NCBI GenBank assembly: GCA_044370695.1
Contig: JBILVB010000001.1
Span: forward strand, 1-64,000
Direction of reading: 5' to 3'
Length of the DNA stretch: 64,000 nucleotides
Source of the DNA: JBEIFW01 sp044370695
GTDB taxonomy: Bacteria > Actinomycetota > Acidimicrobiia > Acidimicrobiales > Ilumatobacteraceae
Positions 15,447-24,142 of the stretch are shown here, in pieces (position 1 is the stretch's first letter; every line of letters starts with the position of its first letter). A program made the translations under genes and the position numbers. Below the pieces are notes generated by a model, which saw only the letters and a program-made list of their open reading frames with translations, made no database searches and was not told the DNA's origin.

Positions 15447-16498
15447 CGTCAGGACGGGACTACTCGATCATCGGACCCGAGCGGGAGCGGGCCATCGCCC
15501 GGGGCCTCGCCTCGGCCGAGTGGTACCGCACGCCGGTCCCGCGCGCCACCATGCGGGAACTGGTCGCCCGAACCAACGGGCGCGCCGCTCGCGACACGTT
15601 GCTGTGGCTGGGCCTGCTGATCGCCAGCGGCGTCGTGGTCCACCTCACGTGGTGGACGTGGTGGACGATCCCGGCCTTGATCGTCTACGGCACCCTCTAC
15701 GGCTCGGCCAGCGATTCGCGCTGGCACGAGTGCGGCCACGGCACGGCGTTCCGGGCCCAGTGGGCCAACTCGGTCGTGTACTACGTCGCCTCGTTCATGG
15801 ACTACCGCGAACCGGTGTCGTGGCGCTGGAGCCATGCCCGCCACCACGACGACACGATCGTGGTCGGCCGCGATCTCGAGATCGCGGTGCCCCGGCCCAC
15901 CTCGCTATGGGCGCTGGCGGCCGAGCTGTTCGGGCTGCGGAGCTGGTGGGCCGAGACGAAGAAGCTGGCCGCCAACGTCGTCGGGCGGGTCACCGCCGAG
16001 GAGCGCGACTACGTGCCCGCGAGCGAGCACCGCAAGGCCATCCGCTGGGGCCGCCTGTGGGCGGCCGGGTGGGTGGCCGCCATCGTGGCCAGCGTGGTGT
16101 TCCGCAGCCTCGAACCGCTGGCGCTGTTCTGTCTGCCGACGCTGTACGGCCGCTGGCTGCTCGTCGTCTACGGCTACACCCAGCACGCTGGCCTCGCCGA
16201 GGACGTGCTCGACCACCGGCGCAACACCCGCACGGTTCTGATGAACCCGGTCAACCGGTTCCTCTACTCCAACATGGGGTATCACATCGAGCACCACATG
16301 TTCCCGAACGTCCCGTACCACGCGCTGCCCAAGCTCCACGCCGTGGTCGCCCACGACATGCCGGCGCCGTACCGGGGGCTGCGGGCGGCCTACCGGGAGA
16401 TCCTCCCGTTGCTGGCCCGCCAGGCCAAGGACCCGACCTACTTCCTCGACCGGCCCGTGCCGTCGGGCGCGGCGGCGCCGGGCCCGGTGACGCCGTGA
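15443..16498 (+). CDS. Membrane fatty-acid desaturase family protein (MocD-like)
   Basis: A 351-residue integral membrane di-iron oxygenase. Three histidine boxes are intact: HECGH at 95-99, HARHH at 131-135 and HIEHH at 281-285, with membrane segments around residues 53-90 and 205-245. The strings YGTLYGSASDSRWHECGHGTAF and WRWSHARHHDDTIVVGRD resemble MocD and its relatives more than acyl-lipid desaturases, so hydroxylation or N-demethylation-type chemistry is possible. It overlaps the upstream hydratase and the downstream Rieske ferredoxin by four bases each; the ferredoxin is its likely electron donor, as MocE is for MocD. Confidence 0.88.
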   Translation: MTSGRDYSIIGPERERAIARGLASAEWYRTPVPRATMRELVARTNGRAARDTLLWLGLLIASGVVVHLTWWTWWTIPALIVYGTLYGSASDSRWHECGHGTAFRAQWANSVVYYVASFMDYREPVSWRWSHARHHDDTIVVGRDLEIAVPRPTSLWALAAELFGLRSWWAETKKLAANVVGRVTAEERDYVPASEHRKAIRWGRLWAAGWVAAIVASVVFRSLEPLALFCLPTLYGRWLLVVYGYTQHAGLAEDVLDHRRNTRTVLMNPVNRFLYSNMGYHIEHHMFPNVPYHALPKLHAVVAHDMPAPYRGLRAAYREILPLLARQAKDPTYFLDRPVPSGAAAPGPVTP

Positions 16499-16812
16499 CC
16501 GAGTCCTGGGTCGCCGTCGGCGCCGTCGGGGCCGTCGAGCCCGGCGACGTCGTGCGGTTCGATCACGCGGGTCGCACCTTCGCCGTCTACCGCACGGCCG
16601 ACGACCGCTACTTCGCCACCGACGGCTTGTGCACCCACGGCCGGGTGCACCTCGCCGACGGCTTCGTCGACGGCACGACGATCGAGTGCCCGAAGCACAA
16701 CGGCCGCTTCGACCTCACCACTGGCACGGCCAAGGGCGCGCCCGCGCTCGTCGACCTGGGCTGCCATGCCGTGCGCGTCGTCGACGGCCGGATCGAGCTC
16801 CGCGTCGCCTGA
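16495..16812 (+). CDS. MocE-like Rieske [2Fe-2S] ferredoxin
   Basis: The 105-residue soluble protein is a single Rieske domain. Ligands are C46 and H48 in CTHG and C65 and H68 in CPKHNG, with the conserved GRFDLTTGTAKGAPA strand after them. Such ferredoxins deliver electrons to oxygenases. The GTG start overlaps the desaturase stop, and MocD/MocE-type pairs are known neighbours, so it probably serves the upstream desaturase. No dedicated reductase gene is adjacent. It could also serve the Rieske oxygenase encoded on the other strand at 16837-18027. Confidence 0.92.
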   Translation: MTESWVAVGAVGAVEPGDVVRFDHAGRTFAVYRTADDRYFATDGLCTHGRVHLADGFVDGTTIECPKHNGRFDLTTGTAKGAPALVDLGCHAVRVVDGRIELRVA

Positions 16813-16836
16813 GCGCGACAGCCCCGGCGGGCGGGG

Positions 16837-18027
16837 TCAGAGGCCGGCGGCGGCGGACTTGAACAGCGCCGGGAGATCGGCGTCGTCGGTCTCGAGCAAC
16901 CGATCGAGGAACCGGTGGAAGTGCTGCCCGCCACCTTCGTTGCGGCCGAACAGCACCACGTCCTTCGCTCCGGCCCGCAGCGACCGCTGGAGCCGAAGTC
17001 CGGTGTAGTAGTCCTCGTCGTTGACCACGTGGAAGTTGAACGCCATGCGCTGCACCATCACCTCGGCCTGCTCCGGCGACGGCGCCACGGTGTGGAGGAA
17101 CGTCTGCACCGTGGTCGAGGTGCCCGGTTCGGCGCCCGGATAGAGCTGCGACACCATGTACACCCGCCCGTTCGCGTCGAACGCCGCGATCGACACGTGG
17201 GGGAAGATCGTCCACACGCCGCTGTTGAGCTTGCTGATCGGCCACTCGTCCTCGGGCAGTTGGGCCAGCTCCTCGAAGCCCCGGGTCGGGGCGGTCACCC
17301 GCTGGTGCGGACCCCAACGGTCGTAGAGCGCCTTGGTCGACATCTGCGGACCGAAGCTGTCCTTGTGCAGGATCGGCAGGTGGTAGAAGTCGAGGTAGCC
17401 GTCGTAGGCCACCTTCCAGTTGGGGCCGTTGAGGGTCTGGCGTCCAGCGACGTGGCAGTCGGCCAGCCCGAGGTGTTCGAGCATCTCGCCGTAGCCGCAC
17501 AGGAAGGTGTCGATGTCGATCGACGGCTCCCGGCGCAGGTAGACCCACACGAGCCCGGCGCGCTCGGCCACCGGTAGCTCGGTGAGGCCGAAGCAGGACT
17601 TGTCCAGCGGACCGACGTCGTCGGCGTCGAGCACGCCGACGAGGGCGCCGGTCGAGTCGTAGGTCCACGCGTGGTACGGGCAGGTGTGCCGGCGGGCGAC
17701 CCCGGAGCCTTCGGGGGCGAGGATCGCACCGCGATGGCTGCAGGAGTTGAAGAACGCGCGCAGCACACCGTCGTGGCCCCGGCTGATCAGCAGTGGGGTG
17801 TCGAGGATCTCGGTGGCCAGGTACGAGCCCGGGGCGCGCAGCTCGCTCGACGCGCCGACCACCAGCGGCAACCGGCGGAACACGAGCTCCATCTCCTGGG
17901 CCCAGCGGTCCCGGTCGAAGTAGTTGCGGGCCGGCACGGCGTGGATCTGCTCGGCCTGGTCCTGCGTCCCGGCCCGGAGATGCTCCAGGTTGCGCTTCGC
18001 GATGCGGACGAGTTCTCGATGGCTCAC
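16837..18027 (-). CDS. Rieske non-heme iron oxygenase, alpha subunit
   Basis: The 396-residue protein has an N-terminal Rieske domain (CSHRGA and CPYHAW, about residues 94-116) and a C-terminal mononuclear-iron domain with NWKVAYDGYLDFYHLPILH. It supplies the two histidines, and a late acidic ligand is expected near FLDRL. It would hydroxylate or demethylate an aromatic or quaternary-ammonium type substrate; specificity is not readable. No beta subunit is adjacent, as in many one-subunit oxygenases. The GTG start is 2 bp downstream of the DUF4157 gene stop, so the two may share a transcript although no functional link is known. Confidence 0.9.
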   Translation of the reverse strand: MSHRELVRIAKRNLEHLRAGTQDQAEQIHAVPARNYFDRDRWAQEMELVFRRLPLVVGASSELRAPGSYLATEILDTPLLISRGHDGVLRAFFNSCSHRGAILAPEGSGVARRHTCPYHAWTYDSTGALVGVLDADDVGPLDKSCFGLTELPVAERAGLVWVYLRREPSIDIDTFLCGYGEMLEHLGLADCHVAGRQTLNGPNWKVAYDGYLDFYHLPILHKDSFGPQMSTKALYDRWGPHQRVTAPTRGFEELAQLPEDEWPISKLNSGVWTIFPHVSIAAFDANGRVYMVSQLYPGAEPGTSTTVQTFLHTVAPSPEQAEVMVQRMAFNFHVVNDEDYYTGLRLQRSLRAGAKDVVLFGRNEGGGQHFHRFLDRLLETDDADLPALFKSAAAGL

Positions 18028-18029
18028 GA

Positions 18030-18749
18030 CTACCCCTCAGCGGTGATCTCTTCGTCTTCGGGCATGGCCTCGTCGCGCTGGACGAACAGGCCCTGCACCA
18101 TCTCGTCGTCTTCCTCGCCCATCTCGCCCTCGCGCTGCACCACCGCAGCCCCCGAGGCGGATTCGGTCTGCACGGCCGTTGCGACGGTATCCGCCGATCG
18201 TTGCGACATCACCCGATCGGCGTTCGCCTCGGCGGCCCGCTCGAACCGGTCGCCGGGATCGCTGACCTGGACGCCGCCGCCGGTGGGCGTCCCCTCGACG
18301 GGGCCGCTGCGCTGCTGGACGACGTGCGTGAGCTCGTGGGCCAGCGTGCGCTGGCCGCTTTCGGAACCCGGGTCGTAGCGGCCGGACGCGAACACGATGT
18401 CGTCGCCGACGGTGTAGGCGTGGGCGCCGAGCTGCTTGGCGGACGCGTCGGCCTCCCCGCCGGTGTGCACCCGCACCGAGGAGAAGTCGGCACCGATCGA
18501 CTGCTCCATCTGCACCCGCAGCCCGGCGTCGAGTGGCTGGCCGCTCGACGTCGCCCGGGCGATGCCCTCCCGCTCGTCCTGGAGGAGCTGCGCCACACCG
18601 GCGTTGCCGGCCGTGCGTTGCAGGTGGACGAGCGCGGCCGGCGAGGCCGGGCCGCGCCCCGCGAACTGGGGATCGGCCTGGTTCGCTCCTGGACCCGGCC
18701 GGACGGCGGCCCGAGGGGCGTGGGCGACGTCGTCATCGAAGGCGTGCAC
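18030..18749 (-). CDS. DUF4157 (eCIS core) domain protein with HELTH motif
   Basis: The 239-residue protein has a DUF4157 domain at about 74-150: PLDAGLRVQMEQSIGADFSSVRVH, then AYTVGDDIVFASG and LAHELTHVVQQ. HELTH (138-142) is an intact HExxH zinc site. DUF4157 is linked to extracellular contractile injection systems and also occurs alone in many large genomes. The tail is acidic with repeated VQR motifs (VVQREG, FVQRDE), typical of the family and perhaps a recognition tag. No sheath, tube or baseplate genes are visible. It is read divergently from the Hsp70 gene across 142 bp. GTG 18749 is chosen as start; it lacks a signal peptide. Confidence 0.82.
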   Translation of the reverse strand: MHAFDDDVAHAPRAAVRPGPGANQADPQFAGRGPASPAALVHLQRTAGNAGVAQLLQDEREGIARATSSGQPLDAGLRVQMEQSIGADFSSVRVHTGGEADASAKQLGAHAYTVGDDIVFASGRYDPGSESGQRTLAHELTHVVQQRSGPVEGTPTGGGVQVSDPGDRFERAAEANADRVMSQRSADTVATAVQTESASGAAVVQREGEMGEEDDEMVQGLFVQRDEAMPEDEEITAEG

Positions 18750-18891
18750 GGTCGACCCCCGTCCTCGTCGAGTTCGTGGGCAACGTACTACCGCCGGGCT
18801 TCGTCGGCTGCGGGACACCCCACCGATCGGACCGATAGGCTTCCGGCGCTGAGGACGGTGCCGATCGAGTCCGGGCGAGGGAGTCAGGCCG

Positions 18892-20895
18892 ATGGGGTAC
18901 GCGGTCGGTATCGATCTCGGGACGACGTTCACCGCTGCGGGGATCTCGGTTGCCGGGAAGCTCGAAACGATCCCACTGGGCGCACACGCGGTCGCCGTGC
19001 CCTCCGTTGCGTTCGTCGACAGCCCGATGTCGTTCGGCGACGAGGCCCTCGCGCGAGGCGCCGCCCGACCCGACCGACTCGTCCGGGAGTTCAAGCGGGA
19101 CCTCGGCCAGGACCACCCGATCCTCGTCGACGGACACGCCCTGACCGCCGAACAGCTCACCGGCAACCTCGCCGAATGGGTGATCGCCCGCTGCACCCAA
19201 CTGCAGGGCTCGCCCCCCACCGACGTCGTGGTCACCCACCCCGCCAGTTGGCGGTCCTTCCGTCGCGAGCGCCTCGCGGCCGCCCTCTCGGGCGTGGCCC
19301 GCCAGGTCGGCAACCTGACGCTTGCGACGGAACCCGAAGCCGCCGCCGTCTACTACGCCACCCGCGACCGCATCCCCGACGGTGCAGTCATCGCCGTCTA
19401 CGACCTCGGTGGCGGCACCTTCGACGCCGCCGTGCTCCGCAAGACGGTGACCTCGTTCGAGCCGATCGGCAAGCCCGCCGGCGACGCGACCGTCGGCGGC
19501 TCGGACCTCGATCAGGAACTCCTGACCTTCGCGCTCGAGCAGGCCGGCCATCCGCTGCGCACCCTCGACCGCACCAACCCCACGATCGCCGCGGAACTCG
19601 GTCGCTTGCGCGACGCCGTCACCCGCAGCAAAGAACTGCTCTCCATCGAACTCGACGTCGCCATCGGCGTCCGCCTCGGCCAACCGGCCGAGATCCGCAT
19701 CACCCGACGGGATCTCGAGCGACTCGCCGAACCCCTGCTCGACAGCACCCTCGACACCTTCAACGAAGCACTCCGCAACGCCAAGGTCACCCCCGCCGAC
19801 CTGCACGCCATCGTGCTGGTCGGCGGGGGTAGCCGCATGCCGCTCGTCGGGCAGATGATCTCCACCACCTACGGCGCGCCCATCGCCGTGGATACCCACC
19901 CCAAGTTCGCGATCTGCCTCGGCGCCGCCATCCTCGCCGCCGACCGAGCCGGCGCAGCCCAGGGTGTGGTCCCCGCCGAACCCGGTCCTGCGAACGCTCC
20001 CGTCGATCTTCCGTCGCCGTTCGCTCCGCCGATCGCAGCCGCGACACCGATCGCCGCCGCCCTCCCGATCGCAGCTGCGGCACCGGTCTCGGCCGAACCT
20101 GCCCTCGCGGCCCCCGTCGCACCCCCCACCCCCGGGCTCGGCGCCGAGGAGGCCGAATCGGAGCCCGCGCCGGACACACCCGGCCCGGCGAGCCTTCCGA
20201 CGCTCGTGACCGTTCCTGGCGAGAGCGACCGATCCCCGAACCGGGCGAAGGCACTCGTCGCTGCGGCAGCGGTCGTCGTCGTACTGCTCGGTCTGTTGAT
20301 CATCCGCACCCAGTCCGGCGGCTCGAACGACGAGGCCGTCGGGGCTTCGGTCATCGCCGACTCCACGAGCGCCGACGCCACCACGACCGTTGCGACGACC
20401 AACCCCGTCACGGCTATTCCGGCGACCACGATCCCCTCGACGACGACCACGACGGCGGCGACGACCACCACGGTCACGACCGAACCGCCCGCCAACGACC
20501 CCGCCGAGGAAGGACCGGAATCGCAAACCACGGCTCGCCCGGCCGCAACGGCAAAGGCGACGGCACCAGCGCCAACCGCACCGTCGTCCTCGTCGTCCTC
20601 GTCCTCGTCGTCCTCGTCCTCGCCTTCGCCGTTGCCGTCGTCCAGCTTCTCGATCGTCACCTTCGTCACCCTGCCGAAGTTCAACACCGTGCCCAACCTC
20701 GTCGGGATGACCCAGGCCCAGGCCACTGCGGCCTATTCCAAGCTGGCGTTCGCCTCCACCTGCACGAAGTTCTCGTCGATGCTCGGCAAGGTCGTCAGCC
20801 AGTCGCCCACCGCCGGCACCTCGTACACACTGCTCAACGCCCCGACCATCACCATCTACATCGCCCAGTTCCTGAACCCGGTCTGCGGGAGCTGA
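18892..20895 (+). CDS. Membrane-anchored Hsp70-like ATPase with extracytoplasmic PASTA domain
   Basis: The protein has an actin-fold Hsp70 ATPase domain (about 1-355): phosphate-1 motif GIDLGTTFTAAG, phosphate-2 VYDLGGGTFDAAVL near 170, adenosine motif VLVGGGSRMPLV near 308. The usual peptide-binding domain is absent. Instead come a Pro/Ala-rich linker (360-445), one membrane segment (about 453-472), a Thr-rich stretch, a run of 14 or so serines and a single PASTA domain (about 600-658, VPNLVGMTQAQATAAY). So the ATPase is cytosolic and the PASTA faces the wall, where such domains bind peptidoglycan fragments. It leads the run with the NlpC/P60 and IniA/IniC-like genes; Hsp70 genes of this kind neighbour ini-type genes in other actinobacteria. 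Confidence 0.88.
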   Translation: MGYAVGIDLGTTFTAAGISVAGKLETIPLGAHAVAVPSVAFVDSPMSFGDEALARGAARPDRLVREFKRDLGQDHPILVDGHALTAEQLTGNLAEWVIARCTQLQGSPPTDVVVTHPASWRSFRRERLAAALSGVARQVGNLTLATEPEAAAVYYATRDRIPDGAVIAVYDLGGGTFDAAVLRKTVTSFEPIGKPAGDATVGGSDLDQELLTFALEQAGHPLRTLDRTNPTIAAELGRLRDAVTRSKELLSIELDVAIGVRLGQPAEIRITRRDLERLAEPLLDSTLDTFNEALRNAKVTPADLHAIVLVGGGSRMPLVGQMISTTYGAPIAVDTHPKFAICLGAAILAADRAGAAQGVVPAEPGPANAPVDLPSPFAPPIAAATPIAAALPIAAAAPVSAEPALAAPVAPPTPGLGAEEAESEPAPDTPGPASLPTLVTVPGESDRSPNRAKALVAAAAVVVVLLGLLIIRTQSGGSNDEAVGASVIADSTSADATTTVATTNPVTAIPATTIPSTTTTTAATTTTVTTEPPANDPAEEGPESQTTARPAATAKATAPAPTAPSSSSSSSSSSSSSPSPLPSSSFSIVTFVTLPKFNTVPNLVGMTQAQATAAYSKLAFASTCTKFSSMLGKVVSQSPTAGTSYTLLNAPTITIYIAQFLNPVCGS

Positions 20896-20978
20896 TCCCG
20901 GCCGACCCCGGCACGGCGGCGGGGCAATATGCTCCCGGTGCAGGTACTCATGTCGAGGGATCGATCGGAGCGCGGTCC

Positions 20979-22337
20979 ATGACTTCCAACGAGACCGACC
21001 CGCACGGGATGGACTCGCCGGGCAACGTCGAGCGAGATCTGTTCGTCCAGCGTGCCTTGGACCAGCAAGGCGATCACTACATCCTCGGTGCATCGTCTCA
21101 CGGGTCCGACCCCCGGCAATTCGACTGCTCGTCGCTGGTGCAGTGGGCGGCGCGGGAGGCCGGCATCACGCTCGACCGCACGGCGCAGGACCAGTACGTC
21201 CAACTCAAGGGGCAGAACGCCACCGTGTCCGTGGAGGAGGCACTGCGCACCAAAGGCGCGCTGTTGTTCAGCTTCAGCGAGGAACCGACGGCCAAGGGCA
21301 CCGTGCTCCGGCACGCCCACGTTGCGATAAGCCTCGGTGACGGCCGGACCATGGAGGCGATGGGGACGAGCTACGGGGTCAAGGTCGCCAGCGCAACCGG
21401 CCGCTTCCAGTACGGCGCAGTCATCCCGGCATTCCGGGATCTGCCGGACCAAGCCCTGGGTCGGAACCGCTCCCTGTTCGAGACCGCCGAGTTGCCCCCG
21501 CCCGGCGCCGGCGCCTCCCCGCCACCCGTTTCCCCGAGTGTCGTCGCCCCTGCGACGACGACGGCCGCACCGCCCTTACCTGCCACGGCAGCCGGGTCGG
21601 CGCCGGCCGTTGCGGCATCGCCAGCGGCCGGCAGCCGAGCTCTCCCGGATCCGGAGCCCTCGAACCGCACGGGCACCGTCCCGGATCCGGCGCCGCCCGC
21701 AGGGCGCTCCGCTGCAACCGCAGCGCCTCCAGCGCCTCCAGCGCTCGAACCGCTCGAACCGCTCGAACCGCTCGCGAAACCGGCAGTCGCCGACCTCGCC
21801 CGGCCTGCCCCGCCCGATCTCACCCCCTTGGGCCGCGACGGCGGGCGCAGTGCCGCTCCCGCCAACCCCGACCTCTTCGCTCGGACCGATCCGAGGGGAA
21901 CCCTCCCGATCGACCCGGATCCCGGTACCGGCCACTCCGAGGCGATCGGCACCGCTGCGTCGTCTCGACCGGGGACGCCCTCCCTCGCCTCGCTGCAGAC
22001 CGGTGCGATCCGGCTCGACCCTCGACTGCTCGGCACCCGTTCGCTCCCTCCCCTGCCCGGGGTTCCCGAACCCGCAGGCGGTGCTGCGCTCCACGAGTCG
22101 GTTGCGCGTGCACCGGCACCATCGCTGCCCCAACCCTCGATCGCTCCGGGCGAGCCCGCATGGGCCCGACCGGGAAGCGCCGGCGTCCACGAGGTCCTCA
22201 CCACGGACCTCGATGCAGAGCATCACGGCGGCGGGTTGCACGACCTGCACGATGCCGTCGGCAGGTTGCACGACCTGCACGAGGGGGCCGGTGGACTCCA
22301 CGAGGTCCACGTCGACGACCACCTCCACCACCACTAG
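20979..22337 (+). CDS. NlpC/P60-like cysteine peptidase domain with Pro-rich region and His-rich tail
   Basis: The 452-residue protein has an N-terminal NlpC/P60-like domain (about 15-155) with catalytic C50 in FDCSSLVQWAA, H114 in RHAHVAISLGDG and a third polar residue E126. The middle 180-400 is Pro/Ala-rich and disordered, with a triple EPL repeat. The last 45 residues are rich in His and Asp/Glu (HDLHD, LHDLHEG, VDDHLHHH), a plausible metal-binding or pH-sensing tail. There is no signal peptide or membrane segment, odd for a wall hydrolase. It ends 2 bp before the IniA-like gene and occupies the position of iniB in iniBAC-type loci. Cargo, effector or cytosolic amidase are all possible. 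Confidence 0.8.
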   Translation: MTSNETDPHGMDSPGNVERDLFVQRALDQQGDHYILGASSHGSDPRQFDCSSLVQWAAREAGITLDRTAQDQYVQLKGQNATVSVEEALRTKGALLFSFSEEPTAKGTVLRHAHVAISLGDGRTMEAMGTSYGVKVASATGRFQYGAVIPAFRDLPDQALGRNRSLFETAELPPPGAGASPPPVSPSVVAPATTTAAPPLPATAAGSAPAVAASPAAGSRALPDPEPSNRTGTVPDPAPPAGRSAATAAPPAPPALEPLEPLEPLAKPAVADLARPAPPDLTPLGRDGGRSAAPANPDLFARTDPRGTLPIDPDPGTGHSEAIGTAASSRPGTPSLASLQTGAIRLDPRLLGTRSLPPLPGVPEPAGGAALHESVARAPAPSLPQPSIAPGEPAWARPGSAGVHEVLTTDLDAEHHGGGLHDLHDAVGRLHDLHEGAGGLHEVHVDDHLHHH

Positions 22338-22339
22338 CG

Positions 22340-24142
22340 ATGTCGACGACGGAGGACCCCCTCGTCTACGCCCGCACGATCCTCGGCCATGCTCGGTACC
22401 GAGCCGAGCTGCTCGGTCACTCCGAGGTGGTTGCGCAACTCGATCCGGCGTGCCGTCTGCTCGACGATCCGTCGTCGTCGTTCGCCGTGATCCTGCGCGG
22501 GTTGTGCGATGCCGGCAAGACGACCCTCGCCAATGCGCTCGCCGGCGCCCCGCTCATTCCCGAACGCATCGACGTCCCGACCCCGTGCCGGATCCGGCTC
22601 TGCGGTGGAGCCCCGAGCGTGACCGTTCGGCGACCGGACGACTCGACCGCACCGTTCGAACTCGGGCTCCTCGTCGCCGGTGACGACCCAGCACCGGACC
22701 CGTCGGCGATCGTCGAGGTCGCGGTGTCGCCCTGGCCGTTGCCGGCCGGCATCACGGTGGTCGACACGCCGAGCGACGGTCTCGATCCGCGCACGGCGGC
22801 CGGCGTCGACTGCGAATTCGGCGGTGTCCTGCTGGTCACCGACTCTGCGCAAGAGCTCTGCGACGCCGAGTTGGAACTCGCCGCAGCGTTGCACCGTGAC
22901 AGCGCACTGCTCGGCATCGTGCAGACCAAGGTCGATCTCCACGTGCACGTCGAGCGGATCCTGGCCGCCAACCGCGGACACCTGGACCGAGCGGGCATCT
23001 CCGTTCCCGTGTTCCCGGTGTCGGCCCGGCTGGCACTGTTGGGTCACGGTGCGGCCGACGGCACGCTCGTGAGCGAGTCCGGCACGCTCCCGCTGGCCGC
23101 TGCGTTGGAACGACTCGCTGCGCAGGGGTCGCGCACACCCCGGGCTCGCCGGGCGGCGGTCCTGGCCCGCGAATCCGCAACCCTCCTCCTCGAAGCGGTC
23201 GCCGAGGCGCAGGCCGGCCTCACGGACCGAGACGCCGAGCGGCGAACCCACGAGCGCCTGACCGCAGCGTCGCTCGCCGTCGAGCGGCTCCGTTCCGGAC
23301 AGGTTCGCTGGCGGGAGCGGTTGCACGAGGGGATCGAACGGCTGCAGCTCGACGTCGAGCACGAGTTCCGCACCGGTCTGACCGAGATCAACACCGGCGC
23401 GGCCGACGAACTCGAACGGTCGGACCCGGCCAAGGTCTGGGAGGCCCTCGCAGATCGGATCCAGCGCAACGCCGACGAGTTGCTCGTTCGGGCACGCACG
23501 CGCATCGCCACGGACGCCACGACGCTCGGGCAGGAGCTCGCGGCGATGTTCGGCAGCGAGTTGGCGGCCCCGACGGCAACGGGGCCGCTCGCCGGCCCGA
23601 CCGGCAGCGGTATCGAACGTTCCGTCACGACGACGGCCGACCGGGGGGCGGTGACCGTGGCCGCTGTGCGCGGCGCGCTGCCGGGATCGTCGCTGTTCAC
23701 GATCCTCGCCGCCCACCTCGGTGGGGTCGGGGGTGCCCTCGGCGTCGTCGCCGCCGGCGCCGTTGCGCTCCCCGTTGGGCTCGTGTTCGGCGCCGTGTCG
23801 TACCGGATGGCCCAACGGAGCCGGGCCGAGGCGCGCCGCCGAGCGGCCCACCAGTCCATCCGGCGGTTCCTCGACGGGTACGGGCCCGAGGCCTCGAAGA
23901 TCGTCCGCGACGACCTCATCGCCGCACGCAACCGACTGCGCCACTACTTCGAGGAGCAGATCGTCGGGCTCCAGCAACGGGTCGAGGGCGAGTTGCGGCT
24001 CGCGGCGGAGAACGCCCAGCTCGACGAGGCCGATCGCCGCGCCCGGTGGGCGGAACTCGATGAGCACCGCCAGCAACTCGGGCTGGTCGCCGCACACGCC
24101 GAACGTCTGCTGGCCGAGTGCGCCCAAGGCCCTCGGCCGTGA
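22340..24142 (+). CDS. IniA-like dynamin-family GTPase
   Basis: The 600-residue protein has a GTPase domain with P-loop GLCDAGKT at 54-61, a G3 region DTPS (142-145, where DTPG is usual) and G4 TKVD (196-199). Coiled, charged helices follow (about 260-430), then a hydrophobic Gly/Ala-rich membrane-inserting segment (about 455-490, HLGGVGGALGVVAAGAVALP) and a C-terminal helical region. This is the layout of bacterial dynamin-like proteins such as mycobacterial IniA, which remodel membranes in response to wall-targeting drugs. The altered G3 glycine may weaken hydrolysis. It overlaps the IniC-like gene as GTGA, so a paired IniA/IniC-type complex is likely. Confidence 0.86.
   Translation: MSTTEDPLVYARTILGHARYRAELLGHSEVVAQLDPACRLLDDPSSSFAVILRGLCDAGKTTLANALAGAPLIPERIDVPTPCRIRLCGGAPSVTVRRPDDSTAPFELGLLVAGDDPAPDPSAIVEVAVSPWPLPAGITVVDTPSDGLDPRTAAGVDCEFGGVLLVTDSAQELCDAELELAAALHRDSALLGIVQTKVDLHVHVERILAANRGHLDRAGISVPVFPVSARLALLGHGAADGTLVSESGTLPLAAALERLAAQGSRTPRARRAAVLARESATLLLEAVAEAQAGLTDRDAERRTHERLTAASLAVERLRSGQVRWRERLHEGIERLQLDVEHEFRTGLTEINTGAADELERSDPAKVWEALADRIQRNADELLVRARTRIATDATTLGQELAAMFGSELAAPTATGPLAGPTGSGIERSVTTTADRGAVTVAAVRGALPGSSLFTILAAHLGGVGGALGVVAAGAVALPVGLVFGAVSYRMAQRSRAEARRRAAHQSIRRFLDGYGPEASKIVRDDLIAARNRLRHYFEEQIVGLQQRVEGELRLAAENAQLDEADRRARWAELDEHRQQLGLVAAHAERLLAECAQGPRP

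Noticed and set aside
20576..20630. Serine-codon run (TCG/TCC repeats) in the Hsp70 gene as a possible CRISPR or mobile repeat
   Set aside because: It is an in-frame poly-serine stalk between membrane helix and PASTA domain, with no spacers or unit structure beyond the codon repeat.
18733..21093. 786-residue minus-strand frame opposite the Hsp70 gene
   Set aside because: Low-complexity Arg/Gly/Asp-rich text without family motifs; it is the antisense of the Hsp70 coding sequence, which has clear ATPase motifs.
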